The translations under genes were made by a program, and so were the position numbers. Of a DNA stretch of 34,797 bases, positions 25,943 to 34,797 are shown in pieces. The notes under the pieces are model-generated. The model was not told where the DNA came from. It was given only the letters and a program-made list of their open reading frames with translations, and searched no databases. The stretch spans positions 1 to 34,797 of the forward strand of contig JAYMTF010000505.1 of NCBI GenBank assembly GCA_036897485.1. The letters run 5' to 3'. The DNA is from Pelargonium nanum (Eukaryota > Streptophyta > Magnoliopsida > Geraniales > Geraniaceae). How positions within the stretch are numbered: position 1 is the stretch's first letter; each line of letters begins with the position of its first letter.

Positions 25943-28900
25943 TTACGAGGGTTGCTGGGAGAGAAGAGTTTGGAGTGATTCGGGATTTGAAATCGGTTTT
26001 TTGCAGGTGAAGTTTTGACAGACAAGAGCTATCACCTGGTTTGCCGTGTAGTTGTTCTTTGCCATGAGAGCTATGTTGCTGTTGTTTCGTTCCCAAAACT
26101 CCACATCTTCCGGGTTGGTAGGATCAATGTGAATCACCTGAAAAATGGCATCCCGGGAAAAAAATCAAGCACGAAATCTAAGAAAAGGGAATATTTGGAT
26201 TCATGGAACTGAAAATCTGAAAGTACCGTTTTGTTTGGGTCATATGATGCATGAGCAGCAGCAAGCATGGTTTCGAATTCTATGGAAGGTTTATGGCCAA
26301 CCAAGACAACTTGCTTCCGGGAAGGAACAGAGAACATGTCTGCTCCACAGCACATCAATGGCACTGCCATTGCTAAATCTTTTAGTCTCGTTTCGAAAAC
26401 TGCCTGCATTAGGATATGATATAGCAACAAGTTAGAATGGTACTTACGGTTTTTTGGGTTTACAAGAACCTCGTGAATGGGGTGGCAATTTGTGCTCATG
26501 AGAAATGAATCGTGTTGATTGTTTAGTATTCTATTAAAGGAGTCAACACGATCCAAACCCATTCATAAGCAGGTTGTCGCGACACGTTAAAATTGAGTTT
26601 AAAATTACAAGACCCAGCAGATTTGACCCATGTAATTTTATATGGGTCATTACTGACATGATACGTTTACAAAATTACCATTTTATCCTTAAAAGGGTCA
26701 CTATATGGGTCACAAGACCAATATAACTAAACAGGTTAGGCGATTCAAACGGATTCGACAAATCATGACCAAAATAGCCAACCCTACTCGTGAGGCAAAC
26801 TTACCAGGAGGTGCCCGGCGTTTTGCCTGTAATGATCAGCTCGGCTGCCAGATACCGTGGAGGCCAACCTTACTAGATTAATTGCAGAAACTGAGTTTCC
26901 CGAAGGCTCTGCACCATCATGATCTTCCTTTACACGGAGGAGTACCGATGGATCTTCACCTGTGGTATTGAAATAACCACCTCCTTCTTTATCAAGAAAT
27001 AGCTCGTCCTAGCAATCAAACAAAAACGTTTAATTAGATAATAGACTCCAAGACCTTAACAGAGGGTGAGCCTAGGAGCAACTCTCTTATTGTTGTTTCC
27101 AAGCAATCTTGAGGCCTCAGATTCGAGTCACGAAACAGCCTCTCTGCAAAAGTGGAAGGAATTTTGCATGCACAAATAACCCTCCACAGACCTTGTAGTG
27201 GTGGGAGCCTCGTGCATTGGACCGGTCTTACTTTGAGACCTTCATAGAAAATCGAAAGTGTGCCAAAAACTCAATAATTAGTCTTTACCTGCGTGTTTTG
27301 GAGTTCAATTGCCCAAATTAACCACCTTGTATTGCCACCAAACTCGTAAAGATCCAGTAACCCCGAAATTAGAAAAGCATAATCATCTAAAAATGCAGGT
27401 GCTCGGGATGGTCCATTCCTAAAGCTATGTTGCAATCTGTGTGTTTCCTCATTGTAAAGTTGCTTCCTAATGAACGATGCCGCCTTCTCAGCAACCTCCA
27501 AGTACTCTTTGGACTGAAATAAGTGCAGCAAACCACGGAACCAGAAGAGTAAAAAATACGTCCAAGTTCCTCAAATAGATCACAGGAGCATCAATAAGAA
27601 AAAAGACACTTAGAAAACAAGACTCACTTGCTAAAAGATAAAATGAGATCGGAGGGGACTACTTCAAAATGAGAGTGGAAAACATTAATATAAATACTCG
27701 AAACATTTACAAATAATTAAATTATACATAGTCACCCAACCAAGGACATTATGTTGAGTAGCAGGGAACATTGTTTTGGAGAATAGAAGTATGATAAAAC
27801 AATAAGTATCCAAGTATTTAACAAGACCGAGTGAGGAAAGGCGAAATCTTACATCACAGCCCACAACAGGGAAATTGAATTTTGTCCCTTCAGCTTCGCT
27901 CTTAAGAATTTGAGAAGCTCTTGCAAATGCTGAAATTGCAAGCCCATTCCAAGAAACAATAACCTACAGGCATCTGATCAGTTAAAGTGTGCACGAACAT
28001 TAAGGAAAGCTGAGTAAATTGTAGGAGGTTGTCCCAAAATGGTCCTCTTAGTATTCATCTTGTGCCAAATTAGTCACCGATTTGATTTTTGTTCCAATTT
28101 AGTCACCTTAGTATTTATTTTGTGGCAAATTGGTCACCAATTAATATATGATCGACCGTTTTGGAACAAAATTGATACTAAAGGAGCCATAATGAAACAG
28201 AAGTTGATACCTGGGGAACTGGAACAAAATTCAAATTAGAGACCAATTTGACACAAAATGAATACTAAGGGGACCATTTTTTAACATGTAATTATGAAAA
28301 CGTTCTTTAACGTACTATTCATTAACATTAGAGATATGTACCTTATCATCCAAATGCGGCTTTGGTCGCTTTGATCTTATATCAAAAAGCTTTTTCCTAC
28401 ACTCACCCAAAATACCAAGATATTTTTCGACGTTCATGCCAAGTTTCGATGCCAATTCAGAAGAATCTTTTCTCTCGATAAGCACATTTTTTCCCTCAAA
28501 TTCATTGTGAGGATCACTCATTCTCGACAGGTCACAGTTCCCCGACGGCTTCACATAGTAGTGATCCTTAAAAAGAGTTGCATGATCTCCAAGTATACTT
28601 TCAACCTTCAAGGAAGATCAGAAGAAAACAGGTAGAAAATCAGAATGAAGACGGTTATTACCAATTACAGAGATACTTAATGTAACAGTAATAAAAATAA
28701 AAGATTGAATATGGGAGGCTCCTTAAATGATAACCAAATACCTCTTGGCTAGTCCATATGTAGAAGGCCCCTTCCTTTTTTCTCGTAGCATCTTCGGACT
28801 CAGCACTATCGGCATCCTCTGCTGAAAAGATTTCTCCTTCTGGTCCAATCATGTCTCTCCTTAAATAGTCAAGAATATCCCTCGATATACACGAGTAGAA

Positions 28901-31900
28901 GACATCTTTGGTGATGGAAAAAGCATCTAAATAAACATTTGCTAGTTGGCCCTGGTCATACAACATTTTCTCAAAATGTGGAACTGCAAAACAAAACAAG
29001 CTACTGTTTTAATAAACTCTTCATCAAATCAATAGCTCGGAAGAAGGGGAAGGAGAGGATGCAAAGTTTTAATATCCCATCAAGAAAATGAAAACTTCTC
29101 CAACATAAAAAGGAAAAACTGCAATATTTGTTAAGGCATCGTCCTCGCTGATAGTTAGAGTTGGCAATTCGAGTTTTGGGTCGGGTAGAGAAAACTCTAT
29201 CCGAGCCGCAAGAATTGCAGGTTGCGGGTTTGTCCGACCCCAAAATCAATCGGGTTTATTTAATGACCGAGCATGCAAAAATGCGGGTCAGATTTTGGAT
29301 GCATGCAGGTTCGGGTCCATACTGTCGACTCTACTTATAGTACAATATGCTATAGTGTCCCCGAGAGTTTTCTTGGAAACAGTAGTTCCTTTAAGAAGGG
29401 GGGAAAAAAAACTTACCATGCCAACACTCGTCCACGCTATATCTGTGAAAACCACCTCCAATGTGATCGTGGATGCCACCCCTTGCCATGCATTGTAGAC
29501 TAAAGAAAACCTTTTTCAGACCTTCATTTGCTTCGTTTGACTTGCCAGCTTCTGACAACTTTTTAGATTGATAAAGCATTAATTGAATCTCAACAGGTCT
29601 AGGAAACTTTGGTGCACCTCCAAACCCACCATACTCAGAATCATAGGTTTCAGAAAGCTGCAAGACAATACATTAAAAAGCTTTAGTAAAAAATACTATG
29701 AATTTAAGAGCTTAGCAAGCCTTTACAGATGAGTATGTACTAATTAAAAACACCTCAACCAACAAACAAACAAAAAATAGGAAAAAGAGTTACACAAACC
29801 AGCTTAGGTCAAGAGTACTGTTTACCTAAGCTGCATGGCATGCCACAGTATATCTCAACTATAAGACTGAATCTCAATTTAAATATGTATATAACAAACC
29901 CTACCTGCTCTGCACATAGACGCAGTGCATTCTGTGGAAGCCCATCTGGCAATTTATTAGAGTCTGTACTCACTGACAATGCCTCTGAGAGTTGTTCAAT
30001 AGCAAAGGTTCCACTCTTAACAAGAACATCTCTATTATTATCCCATGCTTCTCTCACTTTTCTGAAGAAAAAAAATGAAAGAATCATAGCATGATTAAGG
30101 CCTAAGGGAGTCTAAAGCAAACAAAAACTACAAGCCTCAAGTTCAACTGAACGATCTGTTCTGTTGCAATCCAAGGAAATCAAGTCACAACCGCCAAAAA
30201 ATGGTTTGGGAAAAAAAGAAAGTATACTAGCCAGAGTTGGTAATTCAGGTTTGGGTCGAAAATACCTAACCCGACCCACAAGAGGTGCGAGTTTGCTCAA
30301 CCGATATGCAATTTCTCGCTGACAAACCCAACCCGAAAATCAATTGTGTCCATTTAAAGTACCCAAGCCTGCAAAATTGCGGGTCGGATTTCGGGTTCCC
30401 ACGGATTGAAGTCCAATTTGCTATCTCTAATACTAGTAACTAGCCCATGTTCTCACCTGAGTATAGTTTTAAATCCTGGTCTTCCGTACTTGTCGTCTGG
30501 AGGAAAGTAGGTTCCACCCATCAACGGTTTCAGTTCAGGTGAAAGGAACACACTAAGTGGCCAACCTCCTCCCCTGTGTAAAGCTTGGACATAGGTCATG
30601 TATACCTAGGAGATGGGAAAAAGAAAAACATTTTCAGCACATCTCAACGGCAAAGAGTAGCAAACAATTTTGTGAAGAAGCTAATGTCCACCATACTAAA
30701 CCCGGGCTTCATTGAAGAATGTAATCCTATTTCATACTTCCATTTTTAAGGAAAAAGCTAAGTGCACAAAAATATGCGTAGAATGAAAAAAGAGCAGACC
30801 AAATACTATACCTCTCATTCAAATCATGTCAAATGAAATGTAGTCCAACAGAGTACTAAGTACAAATATGGACAAAAAAATTATGCAACTACATGGATAC
30901 AATAAGAAACTTGATGGAATAACAATTTCAAGAGCTTGAAAACCTGTAAGTATATCCTAGAAATTGTCTATATGTTTTCTTACCTTGTCAACATCGGGCC
31001 GTTCCTCTCGATCCACCTGTTGCACTAACATGTTTTAATACAATGCACAATGAAACACTGCAAAGTAAATTAAACCCCAAAAGATAACTTATCGAACTTG
31101 TAATAGACCAATAAATAAACCATCAATGAACCTTTATTAACTACATTAAACTCACCTTGATGCTAACAAACCACTCATTTAGCATTTTCGCAACCCCTTC
31201 ATCTTCAAACGACTCCACCTCCATAACATGACACCTTAGAAATAGTCCCATGCCAAACAATCAGATCTTTCTAAGCCCTCGCCACTAAATTAACCGAAAC
31301 TTTCAAAACAAAAAAGAACCAAATGGCCTCACCAATGGCATGTGCTGTACCCAACTTTGAACAAAAACCCATTATAGAAACCATGGCCAAGTAATCAAAA
31401 TTAGTATCCAAAAAACAATGAAACAGGAAATAGATATTGGGAATCACGAAAAAGCCTACTTGATAAGAAAATGGGCACATCTCTTTTTCGGGCTTCTGCG
31501 AAAGCTTCCTCTCCCCATGGATACCAATCAACCTTAGTACCACCAAAAATCAAATTAATGGTGTGTTTGGGAACCATCATTTCATTTGAAATGCAGTATT
31601 TGAGCCAAATGAGGTGTTTGGGAACTCCAAGAATTTGGATTTGGATTTGAGTGAAATCTAATGACATTCAAAACATGCCTAGAACATGAGATTTCAAATG
31701 ACAGCTCATATCTTGTCATTTGAAATTCTATTTCTAAACATTATATTTGTATTTGAAATACAACATTTCAAATGACGAATTTCAAATCAAATCCTTGTTC
31801 TCAAACGCAACCTAAGCTAAATTCAAATTTGCCACTACTTAGAGGACCTATTGAACTAAATACGAACTGAACCAAAATTTCAAAAATTGTACTCAATGGA

Positions 31901-32316
31901 GCTCAAAAATCTGAATTTCAGTGAAACCCAATAAGAGAATCGAATCATGGAAAGTTTGAGCTCACCGGGTTATGGGCATGCTGAAGAAGATAGGGGCTGT
32001 GCTCGGAGGCGAGACGATTGGTGTGGCTGTGAGAGCGTGAAGTGGGATTTGGGTTTTGTTCGGCCATGGCCAGTACTCTCGGAGAGTGAATGGGTCGCGG
32101 GAAAACGGGCGAGAAAGCGCGAGAAAGCGAGGGAAAGTTGGGATTTTGAGAAGGGACGCGAAATGGGTATTTTCTAGGAAGTGATGGGTCGCGACGGAGA
32201 GAGAGACGAAGTATCGCTCTGATCATGGAGCGAGTGTGGTTGTTGTTTCGTGTGGAAGAAGCTAAGGACTGTTTGGGAGAAAATGGGACTGTAGATGGAA
32301 AGGCCAATGCGGCCAT
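25943..32316 (-). CDS. SPATA20/YyaL-type thioredoxin-domain protein (complete, 15 exons)
   Basis: Exons in transcript order: 32316-31966, 31532-31460, 31354-31333, 31234-31156, 31016-30984, 30605-30457, 30061-29905, 29657-29417, 28983-28742, 28605-28342, 27963-27853, 27513-27289, 27008-26805, 26403-26227, 26137-25943. All are GT-AG. The frame is 2523 nt and codes for 840 residues. The first about 90 residues are Ser/Arg/Pro-rich with almost no acids, as in a chloroplast or mitochondrial transit peptide. The conserved part begins at about 95 ([20 protein letters not shown]). The thioredoxin-like domain (DUF255/Thioredox_DsbH class) carries CHWC at 147-150, [10 protein letters not shown] at 176-185 and [10 protein letters not shown] at 198-207. 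Then follow [12 protein letters not shown] (298-309) and [15 protein letters not shown] (348-362), and a long alpha/alpha-toroid (six-hairpin-like) region to about 800, including [15 protein letters not shown]. The family is conserved from bacteria to humans. Human SPATA20 is linked to sperm development, but no enzyme activity is established, so I assign none. Confidence 0.95.
26478..26786. mobile_element. hAT-like MITE of a related, longer type (309 bp)
   Basis: The left end TGGGGTGGCAATTTGTG and the right end (reverse complement TAGGGTTGGCTATTTTGG) are inverted repeats. They are flanked by CTCGTGAA (26470-26477) and CTCGTGAG (26787-26794), a 7/8 match to an 8-bp target-site duplication. The interior has several TATGGGTCA/TGACCCAT steps and no coding frame. 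It sits in the intron between exons 13 and 14 of the SPATA20-like gene (26404-26804). Its ends resemble those of the shorter family, but the interior differs. Confidence 0.75.
28036..28280. mobile_element. Palindromic MITE with about 60-base inverted repeats and internal unit repeats
   Basis: The left arm AAAATGGTCCTCTTAGTATT and the sequence after it (CATCTTGTGCCAAATTAGTC) match the reverse complement of the right arm (AAAATGGTCCCCTTAGTATT, CATTTTGTGTCAAATTGGTC) over about 60 bases. A third copy of the same unit (CACCTTAGTATTTATTTTGT) lies inside at about 28102. The element fills most of the intron at 27964-28341 of the SPATA20-like gene. No target-site duplication is clear. Its transcript could fold into a long hairpin. 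Confidence 0.7.
29156..29333. mobile_element. hAT-like MITE, copy 3
   Basis: The left end is TAGAGTTGGCAATTCG; the right end, as reverse complement, is TAGAGTCGACAGTATG. The flanks CTGATAGT (29148-29155) and CTTATAGT (29334-29341) match at 7 of 8 positions. The 178-bp interior has GGGTCGGG, GACCCCAAAATCAATCGGG and AATGCGGGTCAGATTTTGG. It lies in the intron at 28984-29416 of the SPATA20-like gene, between exons 8 and 9. Confidence 0.8.
30232..30429. mobile_element. hAT-like MITE, copy 4
   Basis: The left end is CAGAGTTGGTAATTCAGG; the right end, as reverse complement, is TAGAGATAGCAAATTGGA. The flanks ATACTAGC (30224-30231) and ATACTAGT (30430-30437) match at 7 of 8 positions. The interior shares CCAACCCGAAAATCAAT and AATTGCGGGTCGGATTTCGG with copy 3. 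It lies in the intron at 30062-30456, and its right end is only about 27 bases from the donor site of exon 6. Confidence 0.8.
31333..31354 (-). other. 22-nt micro-exon of the SPATA20-like gene
   Basis: The minus-strand exon TTGGGTACAGCACATGCCATTG is bounded by TTCAAAG| and |GTGAGG. Joined to A from the previous exon and G from the next, it encodes I-G-Y-S-T-C-H-W. The final Cys of CHWC comes from the next exon (31234-31156). Skipping these 22 bases would shift the frame, so correct recognition is needed for a full-length protein. Annotation software can miss exons this short. Confidence 0.9.
31560..31812. mobile_element. Tourist-like (PIF/Harbinger-type) MITE in the first intron of the SPATA20-like gene
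   Basis: The left end GGTGTGTTTGGGAACCATC and the right end (reverse complement GGTTGCGTTTGAGAACAAGG) are inverted repeats of the GTGTTTGG class. TAA occurs at or one base away from both outer borders, compatible with the 3-bp TWA target-site duplication of this superfamily. The interior is made of CATTTGAAAT/ATTTCAAATG inverted pieces. It occupies most of the intron at 31533-31965 and has no coding frame. Confidence 0.65.
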
Positions 32317-32422
32317 TAGAGAGAGAAATCGAGAAGCTGGTGGTGGTGGTGGTGATGCGCCGTCGTTTTGGACCTCATATTCATTTTTTTTTTCTTTCTA
32401 AATATGTAGACCAAAAAGGTTG

Positions 32423-32456
32423 ATGGGCATGTTTTAGGCCCATTTGAGTATGGGCC
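32423..32456 (-). promoter_or_regulatory. Cluster of three site II-type (TGGGC) motifs upstream of the SPATA20-like gene
   Basis: TGGGCA (32423-32428), GGCCCA (32437-32442) and TGGGCC (32451-32456) lie within 34 bases, about 110-140 bases upstream of the ATG at 32316. TGGGCC/TGGGCY site II elements are bound by TCP factors and are common in promoters of growth-related and organelle-protein genes in plants. This fits the predicted organelle targeting. Function is inferred from motif and position. Confidence 0.55.
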
Positions 32457-32459
32457 CCA

Positions 32460-34797
32460 CTTTTAGGATGTGTCTTTCTTTTTCTTTCTCATATTTTAAT
32501 TAGTAACGTAGTCTGAAATTGCAGGAAAAACTCTCATATTCGATTTCCACTAAGCACACTACAAGCCTCGTAGAAAAATAGTTAATTCTTAATGTTGTTT
32601 TCTTCTTCACAACATACTTAGCTTATTCGTTGCTCTTATGTTTTATCTCGTGTTTTGAATCAATACGCTATTGTTAAAATATTTGATTATTATATATGTC
32701 ATACGTGCTTTTAATTAAGTTCGTAATACGTTGTTAATGAAATTAATAATTTTAAAAATTTGATGTGTGATGTTTTATTATAAAATACATAGGTTGATAA
32801 CAAAATTTAAATTTATATATTATTTAAAATAAAGTTTTTTAATAAATTTAAAATAGTTGCTAGTATACACACTATAAAATAATATTTTATATGTTTTGTA
32901 ATTTTATTCTTAATATAAACATTTTAAATTTGTAATCTAATAACATAGATAATTTATTTTGAGAGTTTACCAATATTTTTAAATATTAATCTTCATTGTG
33001 TGGTTGTTAACCCAAAAATATCTTCCAACAATTTTCTTTTTAGAAAGAAAATTATAATTTATTTTGTTAGTATATGGCCAAAATTGCCAAAACACATGAC
33101 GCAGCCGAGGTGGGCCCTGACTGACGCTGGCAAAAGCTTTCGTGTCATCTTTCTATTGGTTATCGACATAACTTCTTGTGTTCTCGCTAGCAGAATCCAC
33201 AATTTCCCATATTACCCTCCAACTAGTTATATTGCCTTCTCAAGTTCTATCTAAACACTATCTACAATATCTGACAATGTGAGCCGCGGGTCGAAGCAAA
33301 TCGGGCCATAAAACGCACACATCCTTATCAAGTTACATCCTAATTTATCATGCCGCCTAGCGGGTCACGCTAGGACCGACACAAAGTGTAATGATAAGAA
33401 CTCGTGAGTTTTTCTCGACTCGATTAAGTTCGTGTTTGTAAATATATAAATATGTACTGCCTCAATTTAAAACTTGATCGGAGTTGAATTTTTTCATTAT
33501 TTTCTTACATTTTAACGTGTTGATTTAGTCGTATGTCACATGAATCCATAGGCACATAGAACTCGACCTACACTTTTTAGGGTTCAGGACACAAAAAATG
33601 GACCTAGCCAAATTTAAACGGGTCATACTTATCTTGAGGGAAATATTCTTTAGATATAACAAGTTTGTGCGAATTCACATTTTTCACGTAAAACTTGACA
33701 CTGGTTTTATTCGTGACCCAAAGTTTAGATATGTTCATATTTCACCGACCTGCCAACCTGGACCAACCCAACCCCACTCGTACTGATTGGATTCGGCCTT
33801 CGATCCTCCCATTTTCTCTGGGTCAAATTTAGTGCACAGTCCTATTTAAATCCACTCGAGTCGATGAATTCAAAATCAACATTTTCAACTTAAATCTAAA
33901 AATTCGATTCAAAACTCAAATTGCTGACTCTAAAGTAAGCATCGAAGAACTAGTCTACTGCCTTTTGTCAAACATATTGTGTCAAAAATATTTTATTACA
34001 TGAAAGACACACAATTAAGGTGGTCTTGTCATGAAACCATGGATGGAAATGTGTCACCAACACCAAGTAGACTTGGCCAATTTTCATTGCATATTTTGGG
34101 AGACAATGCAATGAATTTGGGTTTGAAAAGGATCACAAGATCCATGCCATGACCAACCCAACACCTCATATCATTTTCCAAGGTCTCCAATCCTATGAAC
34201 ATGTCCAAATCACAAGGTCACATTTGGTTGCATCACTCCATTTTCTCTATTTCAAAAGTTCTAATTAGTTGATTGAGACAAAATTCAGTTTCAATACAAG
34301 CTTGGATACCATACAATTTTGGTGCAACAAATTTTGAAGTTGTATATTTGTAAATATTTGATGTATTATTTAGTTATCGATCATATTTTATATTGACGTC
34401 CTTATTCGTAATTGTTTCGTTGTGCGCCTCAATACAACCTTGGTTACCCAGTTTTGGCGCAAGATCTGTTGAAGTTGTATGTTTTGTGAATAGTTTTTTC
34501 TAACTCTCAACGTACAATTGTAACGCATCAATGGTAGTTGCGTGCTAAACTATAACATCAAAATGTACTAGTCACGAGTATTGCTCAATAGCTGCAAAAA
34601 AAGAAGAAGAAAGACGGTTATTACTTTTTCTAACATAACCGTCCACAAACATGAAAATAAATGTGTTAGTGCCTTCAAATTATACCGACATGACAAATTT
34701 TTTTGAGAAAAAATTGGAAACACTTACTACTCATAACAATTGTACGACATTGATGGTTGTTGTATATTAAATTATAATCCACATATATATATATATA
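32460..34797. other. Intergenic region at the right end, with AT-rich DNA and diverged repeats
   Basis: 32640-33000 is extremely AT-rich. 33540-33930 has GGGTC/GACCC pieces, and its end near 33932 (AATTGCTGACTCTA) matches the right end of the intronic hAT-like family, but I find no left end, so it is a possible truncated copy. 34289-34360 and 34427-34497 are diverged direct copies (CAATACAAGCTTGGATACC; GAAGTTGTATRTTTTGT-like). 34515-34556 and 34736-34777 are another pair (ACAATTGTA ... ATTAAATTATAA). The window ends in an AT dinucleotide run. No gene is visible. Confidence 0.5.

Noticed and set aside
26145..26435. 96-residue plus-strand frame
   Set aside because: It is antisense to exon 14 and the neighbouring intron of the SPATA20-like gene, whose minus-strand frame is conserved.
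33540..33932. Fifth copy of the intronic hAT-like family
   Set aside because: Only the right end (AATTGCTGACTCTA) is recognisable. No left end and no duplicate of the flanking AAGTAAGC was found, so it is noted only as a possible truncated relic.
34025..34250. Possible gene or small-RNA precursor (CCAAGTAGACTTGG palindrome)
   Set aside because: The palindrome is too short for a miRNA precursor and no flanking stem or reading frame supports a gene.

Overview
This is a nuclear genomic window from a flowering plant, most likely a eudicot. The evidence is AT-rich DNA, canonical GT-AG introns, plant-type protein families, telo-box and site II (TGGGC) promoter motifs, and many MITE-like elements. 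There are no prokaryotic features. I cannot name the species.

Layout. (1) 1-740 is intergenic. (2) 741-7533, plus strand, holds a complete CULLIN-1 gene: a non-coding first exon, a 1.1-kb leader intron built of tandem telo-box-bearing repeats, and 19 coding exons giving 741 residues. (3) 7534-9535 is the convergent 3' region. (4) 9536-20132, minus strand, holds a CW-type zinc-finger protein of the plant CWZF family: 11 coding exons, 1646 residues. Its first intron contains a tandem array with two unit sizes, and other introns carry inverted-repeat elements. (5) About 20.5-25.9 kb is intergenic and repeat-rich. It includes a duplicated RNase H-like (RVT_3) pseudogene and a 5'-truncated LINE tail. 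(6) 25943-32316, minus strand, holds a SPATA20/YyaL-type thioredoxin-domain protein: 15 exons, 840 residues, with a 22-nt micro-exon carrying most of the CHWC motif. (7) 32.4-34.8 kb is an AT-rich intergenic region with diverged repeats.

I joined all three coding regions by hand. Each is in frame end to end, every junction uses GT-AG, and the family motifs cross the junctions correctly. The genes are not an operon and have unrelated roles: SCF ubiquitin ligase scaffold, histone-mark reader, and probable organellar thioredoxin-fold protein.

The most interesting signal is the set of small DNA elements in the introns of all three genes. One hAT-like family, about 180-200 bp with ends like TAGAGYTGRCAATT, has four full copies. 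One copy has a perfect 8-bp target-site duplication and two have 7/8 matches. The fourth sits inside one arm of an intronic tandem duplication whose other arm keeps the empty site. A related longer element, two long-inverted-repeat elements, a Tourist-like element and a palindromic element sit in other introns. I see no new enzymatic or defence system.
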